From NCBI GenBank assembly GCA_902786515.1, contig CADADA010000001.1, forward strand, positions 62,001 to 126,000: a DNA stretch of 64,000 nt, written 5' to 3'. Position numbers and translations under genes: made by a program. The notes under the pieces were generated by a model, which worked only from the letters and a program-made list of their open reading frames with translations, made no database searches and was not told the DNA's origin. Position 1 is the first letter of the stretch. Each line of letters opens with the position of its first letter. Shown here piece by piece: positions 1 to 9,415 of the stretch. This DNA is from an uncultured Lachnospiraceae bacterium. Its GTDB lineage: Bacteria > Bacillota > Clostridia > Lachnospirales > Lachnospiraceae.

Positions 1-1259
1 CCAATTTCATCAATAACGGTTCTGTCAAGTTCTGTATCTTCACCTGTCATGAACAATTCCATCTTCTTATCTAACTTCTTAGTTAAATCTCTAATCATTC
101 TCGGGAATTTGTTCGTAACAGTCTCAATAGGCATCATTCGAACTTTCATAACAGATTCATGCAGATTGGTTGTAACTCTCTCAAGATATTCAATCTGTTC
201 ATTAAATGACTGTGAGCTCTTGCTTTCATTCTGGCTACTTGTTGATATAAGACCGTTCTTTGCGATAATCAGCTCGCTTACAAGATTCATAAGGACATCC
301 AGCTTTTCGATGTCAACCCTTACCGAACGGTTCACTACAGGTTTTCCGCCTGCTTTCTGTTTTGCACCACCCTTATCGTCGGCCTTGCCGGCTTCTTTCT
401 TCTCCGGTTTTGCAGCCGCAGGCTTCTCGTCTTTGCTTTCTGCAGCCAGCTCTTCAGGTGCTTTTTCAGGTTTTGGCTCTTCAATACTTTCGATTTTCTC
501 GCCTACTGCATCCTTTATTTCAGATACATTCTTTATAATGGCTATAACCTTGTCAAGGTCGCTTTCCGTAACAAGACAAATCTTAAATACCTGTTCAAAC
601 TTTTCATCTTCTATATCCTGTGCTGAAGGTTCAGATTTTATAATCTCTCCTACATTCTCAAGACTCTTGAATACAAGAAATGCTCTTGCAGCCTTTAAAA
701 GACAGCTCTCTTCCACCTCTACCGTGATGGCAAATACATTCATTTTCTTCTCAAAAGCCTCTTCGATGGCATGTCTCTCAAAATCTGTAAAGGTAAAGTC
801 AATGCTCACATGCTCTGATTCGCCGGATTCTGCCTTTTCTTCACTGCCACTGTCAGAGCCTCCTGCAGCCGGAGTTTCACCGTTTAAGATTGCTTCGAGC
901 TGTTGTAAAATAGGCTCGTTGTCATTGGTTCCCTCATCAGCTGAGGACTGAATATTATCAAGATACTCTTCTAACGCATCAAGGCACTGGAACAGCACAT
1001 CCACCATGCCGGCGTCAATCTTCATCTTGCCGTTTCTGATTTCTGAAAATACATTCTCCATTTGATGCGTAAGCTTCTGCATACGCTTATATCCCATTGT
1101 ACCCGCCATACCTTTTAAGGAATGTGCGGCTCTGAATATCTCATTAATCGTGTCCGTATTTTCCGGTTCCTTTTCAATAATCAGAAGCTGTTCATTCAGA
1201 CTTTGTAAATGTTCTTTTGTTTCATCAATAAAAATCTCTAAATACTGGCTAACGTCCAT
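1..1259 (-). CDS. cheA: Chemotaxis histidine kinase CheA (partial, N-terminal 419 codons)
   Basis: CheA autophosphorylates in response to chemoreceptor state and passes phosphate to CheY and CheB. I translated this frame by hand from the ATG at 1259. The N-terminal Hpt domain carries the phosphorylation motif AHSLKGMAGT. It is followed by an acidic, Ala/Lys/Glu-rich linker with a P2-like region. The dimerisation helix (RVDIEKLDVLMNLVSELI) and the start of the kinase domain (VRMMPIETV, then ELDRTVIDEI) come next. The frame stays open to base 1, so the ATP-binding and CheW-like domains lie outside the window. The start overlaps the end of cheB by 11 bp, which indicates translational coupling. 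Confidence 0.95.
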   Translation of the reverse strand, partial: MDVSQYLEIFIDETKEHLQSLNEQLLIIEKEPENTDTINEIFRAAHSLKGMAGTMGYKRMQKLTHQMENVFSEIRNGKMKIDAGMVDVLFQCLDALEEYLDNIQSSADEGTNDNEPILQQLEAILNGETPAAGGSDSGSEEKAESGESEHVSIDFTFTDFERHAIEEAFEKKMNVFAITVEVEESCLLKAARAFLVFKSLENVGEIIKSEPSAQDIEDEKFEQVFKICLVTESDLDKVIAIIKNVSEIKDAVGEKIESIEEPKPEKAPEELAAESKDEKPAAAKPEKKEAGKADDKGGAKQKAGGKPVVNRSVRVDIEKLDVLMNLVSELIIAKNGLISTSSQNESKSSQSFNEQIEYLERVTTNLHESVMKVRMMPIETVTNKFPRMIRDLTKKLDKKMELFMTGEDTELDRTVIDEI

Positions 1260-2334
1260 TGTTATGCACCCCCGTGTTCTTTGTTATAGCCTCTGCTATT
1301 TTATCTAATGGTTGTACTTCGTCTGTCAGACCGGCTTCATAAACCGCTCTTGGCATTCCATAAACAACACTTGATTTTTCATCCTGGGCTATTACATGTG
1401 TTTTATTCACCGATCTTAAAGCCTTAATTCCCTTTGTACCATCCGCACCCATGCCTGTAAGCACAACACAGATGACATTTTCAAACGGATATCCTGCAAT
1501 TGATTCGTACATATAGTTAGCACACGGCTTCACACCCTCACGAGGCGGCTCATCTGTTAATGTAATGAAATAGCTGCTGCCATTCTTTACAATCTTCATA
1601 TGACTTCCACCCGGAGCAAGATACGCCTGACCTTTTACAAGTCTGTCACCCTCTTCAGCTTCTTTTATGCCTATTTTTGAAGCTGAATCCAGCCGCTTAG
1701 CCAATGGAGCCGTAAACCCTTTTGGCATATGCTGTACAATCAATATAGGTGCATCTATTCCTGCCGGGATATACGGAATCACATCCTTTAGTGATTTCGG
1801 ACCTCCTGTAGAGCAGGCGATTGCAACAACTTTATCGATATCACCGGGTCCACTGTTTTTCTTACGTATCTCACGATTTGAAACACTTCTCTCCGGCACT
1901 GCTGAATGAGAATGTGATTTAACCTCCGTAAATCCACACGCCATACTTACTGAATTAATTACTTTATTTTTAAACTTTTCAGATCGTATATCAGAATAAC
2001 CTTCCGGCTTTGTCACAAAATCAAACGCCCCATTTTCTAAGGCTTTGATTGTCTCATCAGCACCTTCCTTTGCAAGAGAACTTATCATAATGACTTTCTT
2101 TGAAATTCCCAGCTTTTTTAACTCGGCTAAAGCACTGATACCATCTAAAAACGGCATGTTGATATCCATTAAAACCACATCATACATTCTATGATTCTTT
2201 TTCAATTCCTCAACTGCATCTCTGCCGTTTTTTGCTACACCTTTCACATTAAATCTGACATCTGAATTAATTATATCAGATATTACACTTCTCATGAGTG
2301 CAGAATCATCAACCAAAAAAATATTTTTTTTCAT
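1249..2334 (-). CDS. cheB: Chemotaxis response regulator protein-glutamate methylesterase CheB
   Basis: CheB removes methyl groups from (and deamidates) chemoreceptors during adaptation. The N-terminal receiver domain has the acidic pair VDD and the phosphoacceptor Asp at about residue 57 (VVLMDINMP). The C-terminal methylesterase domain shows the catalytic Ser (ACSTGGP), His (VQHMPKGF) and Asp (LTGMGADG). The length of about 361 residues is normal for the family. I chose the ATG at 2334 over a GTG two codons upstream, because the purine-rich AAAAAAGGG of the preceding gene is better spaced from it. The gene follows the PilZ gene directly and overlaps cheA. Confidence 0.96.
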   Translation of the reverse strand: MKKNIFLVDDSALMRSVISDIINSDVRFNVKGVAKNGRDAVEELKKNHRMYDVVLMDINMPFLDGISALAELKKLGISKKVIMISSLAKEGADETIKALENGAFDFVTKPEGYSDIRSEKFKNKVINSVSMACGFTEVKSHSHSAVPERSVSNREIRKKNSGPGDIDKVVAIACSTGGPKSLKDVIPYIPAGIDAPILIVQHMPKGFTAPLAKRLDSASKIGIKEAEEGDRLVKGQAYLAPGGSHMKIVKNGSSYFITLTDEPPREGVKPCANYMYESIAGYPFENVICVVLTGMGADGTKGIKALRSVNKTHVIAQDEKSSVVYGMPRAVYEAGLTDEVQPLDKIAEAITKNTGVHNNGR

Positions 2335-2340
2335 ATACAC

Positions 2341-3072
2341 TTACCCTTTTTTTCGAATACGCCTTTCCGTTTCAAAAATAAATTTAATAAGCTTCTCCCT
2401 GGTGGCATTCTTTAGATTTTTGAACTCAATTCTGTTAATATATACCTTTTCCTTTTTCTCTGATTCAGTAGAAGAAATCACATATCCCACAATACCATAT
2501 TCTTCCGGCTGAGTCAGACCGATGTTAATCTTTACAAGTATACACGTGTTCGGTTTCATCTGTTTCGGAGTCGTGAATCTCAACCCTCCACCGCTGATAT
2601 CGAGTATAGTTCCCGCCTTCATATCACCTTCGAGCATGTTATCCATGGTATCTGCATCTGTTAAAACAGATATTACCTCCTCTTTTGTCAGCTCAACATA
2701 CTCTACATCCATCGTGTATTCCAGTCTGAAATACTGTCGCCTCTGATACTTTTTCAATTCAGACGTTAGTTCAATTACAAGAATGAACAAACCATCTTCT
2801 TTGTATCTTTCTACAATGACGGACTTCGCCTGATAAAGACCTCCCGCCGTAAAAAACGTAACGTCATATCTTCCATGAAGAGGTAAAGGAATTACCCTCC
2901 CTTCTACAATCGGCATCGCTATTTTTAACTGTTCGTCTTCTAAAACATCATACACCTGACTTACATACGTTTTCTTATGAGGTTGTGGCTCATTGTCTTC
3001 TTTATTCTGTTGCATTTTAGCCGGAGCCGTCAGCTCAAGCCTGTCTCCTAAAGACACTAATTTGGATAACAT
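2341..3072 (-). CDS. PilZ-domain flagellar brake protein (YcgR/YpfA-like)
   Basis: The protein has 243 residues. The N-terminal half resembles the YcgR-type flagellar brake domain. The C-terminal half is a PilZ domain with both c-di-GMP-binding signatures: the arginine motif YQRRQYFRLEY near residue 110 and DISGGGLRF near residue 160. Proteins of this family bind c-di-GMP and slow or halt the flagellar motor through MotA or the switch. Its place between flhG and cheB suggests that it is made together with the motor. The start has a GGGGGAA ribosome-binding site about 8 nt upstream. Function is inferred from domains and context. Confidence 0.88.
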   Translation of the reverse strand: MLSKLVSLGDRLELTAPAKMQQNKEDNEPQPHKKTYVSQVYDVLEDEQLKIAMPIVEGRVIPLPLHGRYDVTFFTAGGLYQAKSVIVERYKEDGLFILVIELTSELKKYQRRQYFRLEYTMDVEYVELTKEEVISVLTDADTMDNMLEGDMKAGTILDISGGGLRFTTPKQMKPNTCILVKINIGLTQPEEYGIVGYVISSTESEKKEKVYINRIEFKNLKNATREKLIKFIFETERRIRKKG

Positions 3073-3075
3073 AAG

Positions 3076-3966
3076 CTAATTCCCCCTTCGTATTTTCAGA
3101 TATTTCATAAAAATATATGATAATCCTTTTTTTTCATCCATATATTTGTCTCTCTTGTTCATAAGAATCTCTGCAATCTGCAGAAATGATTTTGAAGAGT
3201 CTGCATCGGGAAATGATACTGATACAGGGTTTTGCATAATAATCGACTTATGCATGCATCCATCCTCCGGAACAATTCCCAAAAAATCTAATTTTATATC
3301 TAAAAACTTGCTAACCACCGTATCAAGTTTCTCATAAAGCACCTGACCATCCTCATAGTCCTTTACCTGATTGGTTATAAGTTTTATCTGCGAGTTATTT
3401 TTATCAAAAGCCTCGTGGCGATTTAGCGTTTTTAATAGCGAATAGGCATCTGTTATAGATGTAGGTTCCGGCGTGGTAATAAGTAAAACCTCATTACTTG
3501 ATGCCACAAATTCCATAACTGTATGTGAAATTCCTGCTCCCGTATCTATGATAATTATATCAGCCATTTTTTCGAGAACATGAAATTCATGAAGCATATA
3601 TATAATCTGATCCTTGCTCAATTCTTCCAATGAATTAATTCCTGAGCCACCTGATATGTACCTTATTCCCTCCGGACCTTCCATCAGGATTTCATCCAGT
3701 TTCTTTCCCCTCATAAGCATATCAGACAGATTATACTTAGGAATTGCTCCAACCATAACTTCTATATTAGCCAGACCAAAATCAGCATCGAATATGATAA
3801 CCTTTTTTCCCATTCTGCTAAACTGAACCGCAAGATTAAGAGAAACGCTGGTTTTACCAACTCCACCCTTTCCGCTGGTAACCGTAATAACTCTTGCACT
3901 ACTCTCAGTCTTGTCATTCTCTATATGCTGTTTTACAATATTTCTCAGATTTTGTGCCTGGTCCAT
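3076..3966 (-). CDS. flhG: Flagellar number/placement ATPase FlhG (MinD-like)
   Basis: FlhG (YlxH/FleN) is a MinD/ParA-type ATPase that controls the number and position of flagella together with FlhF. The deviant Walker A motif SGKGGVGKTS lies near residue 32, and FDADFGLANIEVM and IIIDTGAG match the switch and Walker B regions. The 296-residue length is typical. The C-terminal basic segment could act as a membrane-targeting helix, as in MinD-like proteins. It lies 16 bp downstream of flhF, the usual pairing. The symbol ylxH is used in Bacillus. Confidence 0.95.
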   Translation of the reverse strand: MDQAQNLRNIVKQHIENDKTESSARVITVTSGKGGVGKTSVSLNLAVQFSRMGKKVIIFDADFGLANIEVMVGAIPKYNLSDMLMRGKKLDEILMEGPEGIRYISGGSGINSLEELSKDQIIYMLHEFHVLEKMADIIIIDTGAGISHTVMEFVASSNEVLLITTPEPTSITDAYSLLKTLNRHEAFDKNNSQIKLITNQVKDYEDGQVLYEKLDTVVSKFLDIKLDFLGIVPEDGCMHKSIIMQNPVSVSFPDADSSKSFLQIAEILMNKRDKYMDEKKGLSYIFMKYLKIRRGN

Positions 3967-3982
3967 AATCTAAAAGCATCTC

Positions 3983-5164
3983 CTAATTTTTTTCTTCGCC
4001 GCCAAGCAGCTGCTTGGCAAGTGCCTGTGCATCAATAATCCTTATATCATCCGGTACTACCTGTCCGCAAGTCACATAAGAAAGTGAAGCCCCGGTTTTA
4101 AGTTTAATATTCAAAATGTTTCCCAATGTAGAAGTCTCATCAAGTTTGGTAAATATAAGATTGAATTTTCCTATCTTACCATAAACATCCACTATATTTA
4201 ATAAATCTTTATACTTAGTAGCTGCACTCAGAACAAGATATACTTCCTTAGTCATGTTCTCCGGCAGCACACTGTCATTAATCAGATGTTTCATTTCTTC
4301 ACACTGTTCTTTGTTTTTGTGTGAACGTCCTGCCGTATCTACAAGTACAATATCGTAATCCTCAAAGTCATTGATAGCACTGTTTAATTCCTCTAACGTA
4401 TATACCACCTTAAGAGGTACTCCAAGTATATTCGCATATGTCTTTAACTGTTCTACCGCCGCTATCCTGTACGTATCCGACGTTATCATTGCTATTCTTA
4501 ATTTCTTATCGAGTTTAAATGACGATGCGAGCTTTGCGATTGTTGTAGTCTTTCCTACACCGGTAGGTCCTACAAAAAATACAAGCTTTGACGTTTTACT
4601 GTCAGTATCAATCCTCACGGTTTCTCCAAGCTTCAATATTATCTTCTGGTATATTCCCGGAAGAATCGTGTCTATATTCGCATCCTTTTTTAAGGAGGAC
4701 TCCACCTCGCTTATGATTTTGTTTGCATATTTTTCATCAACTTCATTCTCAAGTAACTGATTATAAACAAGCTGTATAAATGCAAAGTTTGGATTCTGTT
4801 CCTTTGGTTTGTCACTGTCAGTATCTTTTTTAGTCTCCTCTGTTTTTGCAGATTCATTTTTCATCTGACTTGCCAGCATTTCTTTCAGACTATCGAGTTT
4901 CTCTTCAATTGCCGTAGATGCGATTTCTTCTTTTTCTTCATTCTTATCTGCCGCAAGATTGATTGCATTTGTCGGAATCGGCGAGGTAGGAACCCTTTCC
5001 TCAAGTGCTGCAGTTACCTCGACAATATCTTTTTTGAACAGTCTCTTAAGTCCCTTATGTTTGATTGTCTTAATATTTAATACAACTGCTTCACTACCCA
5101 TTTCTTCTTTTGCCTGCAGTATAGCATCTTTTTCATTTGATGCCTGAAATTTTTTTATTATCAT
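3983..5164 (-). CDS. flhF: Flagellar biosynthesis SRP-family GTPase FlhF
   Basis: FlhF is a third SRP-type GTPase (with Ffh and FtsY) that sets where flagella are assembled. The N-terminal B domain begins MIIKKFQASNEKDAI and includes the usual basic stretch near residue 40. The central part is a Lys/Glu/Ser-rich linker. The C-terminal NG domain shows the P-loop GPTGVGKTTTIAKLA, the DTAGRSHKN switch and the TKLDETSTLGN guanine-binding motif. Length is 393 residues. Start and flhA stop overlap by 4 bp (ATGA). Confidence 0.96.
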   Translation of the reverse strand: MIIKKFQASNEKDAILQAKEEMGSEAVVLNIKTIKHKGLKRLFKKDIVEVTAALEERVPTSPIPTNAINLAADKNEEKEEIASTAIEEKLDSLKEMLASQMKNESAKTEETKKDTDSDKPKEQNPNFAFIQLVYNQLLENEVDEKYANKIISEVESSLKKDANIDTILPGIYQKIILKLGETVRIDTDSKTSKLVFFVGPTGVGKTTTIAKLASSFKLDKKLRIAMITSDTYRIAAVEQLKTYANILGVPLKVVYTLEELNSAINDFEDYDIVLVDTAGRSHKNKEQCEEMKHLINDSVLPENMTKEVYLVLSAATKYKDLLNIVDVYGKIGKFNLIFTKLDETSTLGNILNIKLKTGASLSYVTCGQVVPDDIRIIDAQALAKQLLGGEEKN

Positions 5165-7200
5165 GCTATGCTCACCATCCCAACTGATTTCAATTCAACG
5201 TCAGACTCAATTTCATTATAAGAAACTACTATCAAGTCTTTTATATAATCTTCTGTAAGACGTTTAAAATACATTCTTACAATAGGCGAAGTAATAATAA
5301 TTGCCGCTTTACCCAAGTCTTCTAACTTCTTAACCTCTTCCTGAACAGATGTAATAATTGCCTTTGACTTTTCAGGTTCAAGGTTTAAGTATACTCCCTG
5401 CTCCGTCTGTTTCACAGAATTCATTATTTCCTGCTCAACATTAGGATCTAATGTCACAACGGTAGTAGATTCGTTTGACGGGAAATACTTGCTTGAAATG
5501 GCTCTCTTAAGCCCCTGTCTCACGTATTCCGTCAAAACGTCAGTATCCTTCGTCACCGTTGCATAGTCTGCCAGTGTCTCACATATGGAAGGAAGGTCTC
5601 TTATAGAGATTCCCTCATGCAAAAGATTTTGAAGCACTTTTTGTATCTCACCAATTCCTAACAGTTTAGGAACAAGCTCATCTATAAGCGTCTGATTATT
5701 GTCTTTAATATTATTAATAAGATTCTGTACATCCTGACGTGATAACAGGTCAGCAATATTACTTCTTACTACTTCCGTCAAATGTGTTGCAATAATAGAA
5801 GGCGGGTCAACCACCGTATATCCTAAAGTCTCTGCTCTCTCCCTCTGACTTTCAGTAATCCACAATGCCGGCAAATGATATGACGGCTCAAATGTCGGGA
5901 TTCCCGTTATCTCTTCCTCAACAATTCCCGGATTCATCGCCATATAATGGTCAAACAGAATCTCACCTTCACTCACCTGTATACCTTTTATTTTAATGAT
6001 ATATTGATTAGGATTCAACTGTATATTATCCCTTAATCTTATGATAGGAACAACCGCTCCAAGTTCGAGCGCTATCTGTCTTCTTATCATTACTACTCTG
6101 TCTATCAAATCTCCGCCCTGATTGACATCAGCGAGCGGTATAATTCCATATCCAAATTCCAGTTCTATCGGATCAACCTGCAGTAGTGAAACTACATTTT
6201 CCGGTTTTCTTATCTCCTCAGCTTCCTGCTCGGTATTATCAACCTCAGTCTCAATTTCCTCGATGCCCTGCTGCTTGTTCATGGAGAACCCAAGAGCAAT
6301 AGCCAACGCACCAAACGGCACAAATATATATATAGGAAGCGGTGTTGTAACACCTAAAAATATTAACACTCCACCTACACACCACAATACCTTCGGGATA
6401 CTCATAAGCTGTTTGAATATCATCGAACCTAAATCCGATTCATCTCTTGTATCCTTTGTTACAAGGATACCTGTTGCAAGCGATATCATAAGCGAAGGCA
6501 AGGCACTCACAAGACCATCTCCGATAGTCAGTATAACATACTTATCAAGTGCATCATTTATTCCCATGCCCTGTCTTAAGACTCCCATTACAATTCCCCC
6601 GACAATATTGATTAATGTAATCAAAAGGCCGGCCATAGCATCTCCCTTAACATACTTTACGGCACCGTCCATGGAACCGTAAAATGCTGACTCAGCCTGA
6701 ATCTTCTCACGTCTTTTCTTTGCCTCCGCGTCGGTAATGGCACCCGTATTCAAATCGGCATCTATAGCCATCTGCTTCCCCGGCATAGCATCAAGTGTAA
6801 ATCTCGCCGTTACCTCTGCTACTCTTTCTGAACCTTTATTGATAACCATAAACTGGACAATCAGTAATATAACAAATACGATTATACCTATGACTATATC
6901 CGAGCCACCTACAAAGCGTCCAAATGTTTCTACAACCTTTCCCGGATCTCCGGTTCTTAAAATCAGCTTGGTAGATGATATATTCAGAGAAATCCTAAAA
7001 AGTGTCGTAAGCAGCAAAATCGTTGGAAAGGATGACATGTCCATAGATTCTTTTGAAAATAATGCATTGAATAATACTACCAACGCTACAAACATATTAA
7101 ATGCCAAAAGAACATCCAATATAGAAGAAGGTACTGAAATAATCATAAATACAATTGCCGCTAACAGATATATTCCAACAAATAAGTCTGATTTCTTCAT
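5161..7200 (-). CDS. flhA: Flagellar type III export gate protein FlhA
   Basis: FlhA forms the nonameric export gate ring. The N-terminal half carries about eight hydrophobic segments, with the conserved FHIPEP-type cytosolic loop around residues 145-190 (ARFTLDAMPGKQMAIDADLN). The C-terminal cytosolic domain starts near residue 320 and contains the chaperone/substrate docking region. The full length of 679 residues is normal. The start lies 26 bp after the flhB stop with a purine-rich site (GAAAGGAAG) upstream. flhB-flhA-flhF-flhG order is standard. Confidence 0.97.
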   Translation of the reverse strand: MKKSDLFVGIYLLAAIVFMIISVPSSILDVLLAFNMFVALVVLFNALFSKESMDMSSFPTILLLTTLFRISLNISSTKLILRTGDPGKVVETFGRFVGGSDIVIGIIVFVILLIVQFMVINKGSERVAEVTARFTLDAMPGKQMAIDADLNTGAITDAEAKKRREKIQAESAFYGSMDGAVKYVKGDAMAGLLITLINIVGGIVMGVLRQGMGINDALDKYVILTIGDGLVSALPSLMISLATGILVTKDTRDESDLGSMIFKQLMSIPKVLWCVGGVLIFLGVTTPLPIYIFVPFGALAIALGFSMNKQQGIEEIETEVDNTEQEAEEIRKPENVVSLLQVDPIELEFGYGIIPLADVNQGGDLIDRVVMIRRQIALELGAVVPIIRLRDNIQLNPNQYIIKIKGIQVSEGEILFDHYMAMNPGIVEEEITGIPTFEPSYHLPALWITESQRERAETLGYTVVDPPSIIATHLTEVVRSNIADLLSRQDVQNLINNIKDNNQTLIDELVPKLLGIGEIQKVLQNLLHEGISIRDLPSICETLADYATVTKDTDVLTEYVRQGLKRAISSKYFPSNESTTVVTLDPNVEQEIMNSVKQTEQGVYLNLEPEKSKAIITSVQEEVKKLEDLGKAAIIITSPIVRMYFKRLTEDYIKDLIVVSYNEIESDVELKSVGMVSIA

Positions 7201-7226
7201 GATTTTCTGTACTTCCTTTCTTTCAT

Positions 7227-8357
7227 CTATAGTCTTTCACCCTTAATATTATATACGAATGCGAGTACTTCGGCAACCGCCTGATACAATTCTTCCGGTA
7301 TTTCCCTGCCTATTTCCACATTTGCATATAAAGCCCTCGCAAGTGGCTTATTCTCAACAATCTCAACATTAGCTTCCCTTGCTTTTTCCTTTATTCTCTG
7401 AGCCACATAATCTGCTCCCTTTGCCACAACAAGCGGAGCCGGGGCAATACTCAGATCATATTTCAGCGCAACGGCAAAATGCGTCGGGTTCGTAATAACA
7501 ACATCTGCATCAGGCACACTCTGCATCATTCTGCTCATGGATGCCTTCTGCATAACCCGCCTCTGCTGTGCTTTTACCTGCGGATCTCCTTCAGAGTTTT
7601 TCATCTCATCTTTTACTTCCTGCTTTGTCATCATCATGTCTTCATGAAACTTATGCTTTGACCAGAAAAAATCCGCCACTCCTATAAATATATATATTCC
7701 ACAAATCTTAATCGCCAATGTAAGCGCTAAATCTCCTATCGTTGATAATGCCGTCATAAAAGGCACATCATACCATCTGTACCAGTAAAATAATTTGTCC
7801 TTTATTGTACCATATACAACATAACTGCTTATAAGTACAAGACCGACGGACTTTATGAGATTCATTATTGACTGTGAAGAAAACATTCTTTTAAATCCGC
7901 TTATAGGGTTAAGTTTACTGAATTTCGGCTGCATCGGCTTAAATGTTACTTTCCATTTTACCTGAAGCACCTCTCCAATAATTGTGAGTACAAACCCGAC
8001 TGCCAATAACGGCCACACAAGCTTTACGGATGCAATAACCATGTCGATTAATAAACTCTTTACTGCATTTATCGAGACTTCGTCATGATACGGATTGGCA
8101 TATGTCGGAATAAGCCTGTAAACAGTTGAATAGATTTCCATGAGTCCGTATCCAATACTTCCTATCAGCGATTTTAACAAAAAAAATGTTACAAGTAACA
8201 CAACTGCAGTAACTAAATCTTTACTCTTGGCAACGTTACCTTCATTTCTAGCATCATCTAATTTTTTCGCAGTAGGTTCTTCGGTTTTTTCTCCGCCTTC
8301 ACCTTCTTTTGCAAAAAACTGTAGGTTTATCTTATATTGTTTTTCAACAATTATCAT
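7227..8357 (-). CDS. flhB: Flagellar type III export switch protein FlhB
   Basis: FlhB controls the substrate-specificity switch from rod/hook to filament proteins. It has an N-terminal region ending EKTEEPTAKKLDDAR and four hydrophobic segments between about residues 45 and 230. The cytoplasmic domain carries the autocleavage motif NPTH (VVITNPTHFAVAL) near residue 284. Length is 376 residues. The ATG lies 1 bp beyond the fliR stop. The first 20 residues (including LQFFAKEGEGGEK) are a little longer than in enteric FlhB but typical of Firmicutes. Confidence 0.96.
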   Translation of the reverse strand: MIIVEKQYKINLQFFAKEGEGGEKTEEPTAKKLDDARNEGNVAKSKDLVTAVVLLVTFFLLKSLIGSIGYGLMEIYSTVYRLIPTYANPYHDEVSINAVKSLLIDMVIASVKLVWPLLAVGFVLTIIGEVLQVKWKVTFKPMQPKFSKLNPISGFKRMFSSQSIMNLIKSVGLVLISSYVVYGTIKDKLFYWYRWYDVPFMTALSTIGDLALTLAIKICGIYIFIGVADFFWSKHKFHEDMMMTKQEVKDEMKNSEGDPQVKAQQRRVMQKASMSRMMQSVPDADVVITNPTHFAVALKYDLSIAPAPLVVAKGADYVAQRIKEKAREANVEIVENKPLARALYANVEIGREIPEELYQAVAEVLAFVYNIKGERL

Positions 8358-8358
8358 A

Positions 8359-9135
8359 TCACACCATGTTCCTCATTATCGTTTCAACATAATTCTGCAT
8401 CGTTTCTGATATAAATCCCGCTATTACCGGCATAAGCCTTACAGTAACAAACATGATAAACAATCCCGTCATCAGTTTTATCTGAATACCAACCGCAAAC
8501 ATATTCATCTGTGGTGCAACCTTTGCCATAATACCCAATACGCAATTCATTATTAACATGGCAGAAAACACCGGCAGTGCAATTCTGAAACCGATTATAA
8601 AATAATCTGCCATAAATCCAATCACTGTTTCATTAAGATTCTGCGTAAGTTTTATGCCACCGATTGGTATTAATGAAAAAGACTCCGTAATTGCATTAAT
8701 CAGGTATATATGCATGTCAGATGTCATCATAATCATCATAACAAAATACATATACATAGTACCTGTAATACTACTCTGAGTCCTCGTTGTCGGATCAAAC
8801 TGCTGTGCCATTGCAAGTCCGATATCCATATCTATCAGTCTTCCCGCAAAATTAACCACCATCGTGCATATAAACGCTGAAAAACCGATAAGTAATCCTG
8901 CTATGCTCTCCTTTACAATTAATGTTGCATATCCTATTACAGTATTGTAACCTAACTGTGTTGCCGGAAGTACTTCATACAAAATTACCGCTAAAAAAAA
9001 TGATAATCCTAACTTTATCCTCTGAGGTACGCCCGTCTGTGAAAAAAACGGTGCTACAGTCATGAATGACGCAATTCTGACCAATATCAGTAAAAAGAGT
9101 TCCATTCCACTTATTGACAAATTCACGTCTATCAT
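8359..9135 (-). CDS. fliR: Flagellar export apparatus protein FliR
   Basis: FliR is part of the FliP5-Q4-R1 export pore. The 258-residue protein is almost entirely hydrophobic, with about six membrane segments, and it has the family pattern LSFFLAVIL near residue 45 and QFDPTTRTQSS in the middle loop. It overlaps the fliQ stop by 4 bp (ATGA), which couples translation of the pore subunits. No anomaly is seen. Confidence 0.95.
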   Translation of the reverse strand: MIDVNLSISGMELFLLILVRIASFMTVAPFFSQTGVPQRIKLGLSFFLAVILYEVLPATQLGYNTVIGYATLIVKESIAGLLIGFSAFICTMVVNFAGRLIDMDIGLAMAQQFDPTTRTQSSITGTMYMYFVMMIMMTSDMHIYLINAITESFSLIPIGGIKLTQNLNETVIGFMADYFIIGFRIALPVFSAMLIMNCVLGIMAKVAPQMNMFAVGIQIKLMTGLFIMFVTVRLMPVIAGFISETMQNYVETIMRNMV

Positions 9136-9398
9136 CTTAAATATCCCTCAAAATTCCACAAATTCTGCATTAAAGTAACGATGCTGTTCAAAATAAAATT
9201 ACCGAAAATCAAAAGTCCTATAAATATTCCAAGTAATTTTGGAATAAATGTGAGCGTCTGTTCCTGTATTGACGTAACCGTCTGAAATATACTGACAATC
9301 AGACCTATGAGCAAAGAAATAATCAATAGCGGACCCGACGTTATTATAATCGTCCATAATGTTTCGCTTGTTATATTAAGAACTGCCTCTGTAGTCAT
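9132..9398 (-). CDS. fliQ: Flagellar export apparatus protein FliQ
   Basis: This is an 88-residue protein with two long hydrophobic hairpin segments (about residues 15-38 and 50-72) separated by the conserved SIQEQTLTFIPK loop, which is diagnostic of FliQ. It is a pore subunit of the flagellar type III export machine. Length is as expected. It sits between fliP and fliR and overlaps fliR by 4 bp. Confidence 0.96.
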   Translation of the reverse strand: MTTEAVLNITSETLWTIIITSGPLLIISLLIGLIVSIFQTVTSIQEQTLTFIPKLLGIFIGLLIFGNFILNSIVTLMQNLWNFEGYLR

Positions 9399-9415
9399 CC
9401 TTCTATCCCTTCATA

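Noticed and set aside
49..951. 300-codon plus-strand ORF
   Set aside because: It is the complement of the CheA frame; Ser/Phe-rich composition is typical of a shadow frame.
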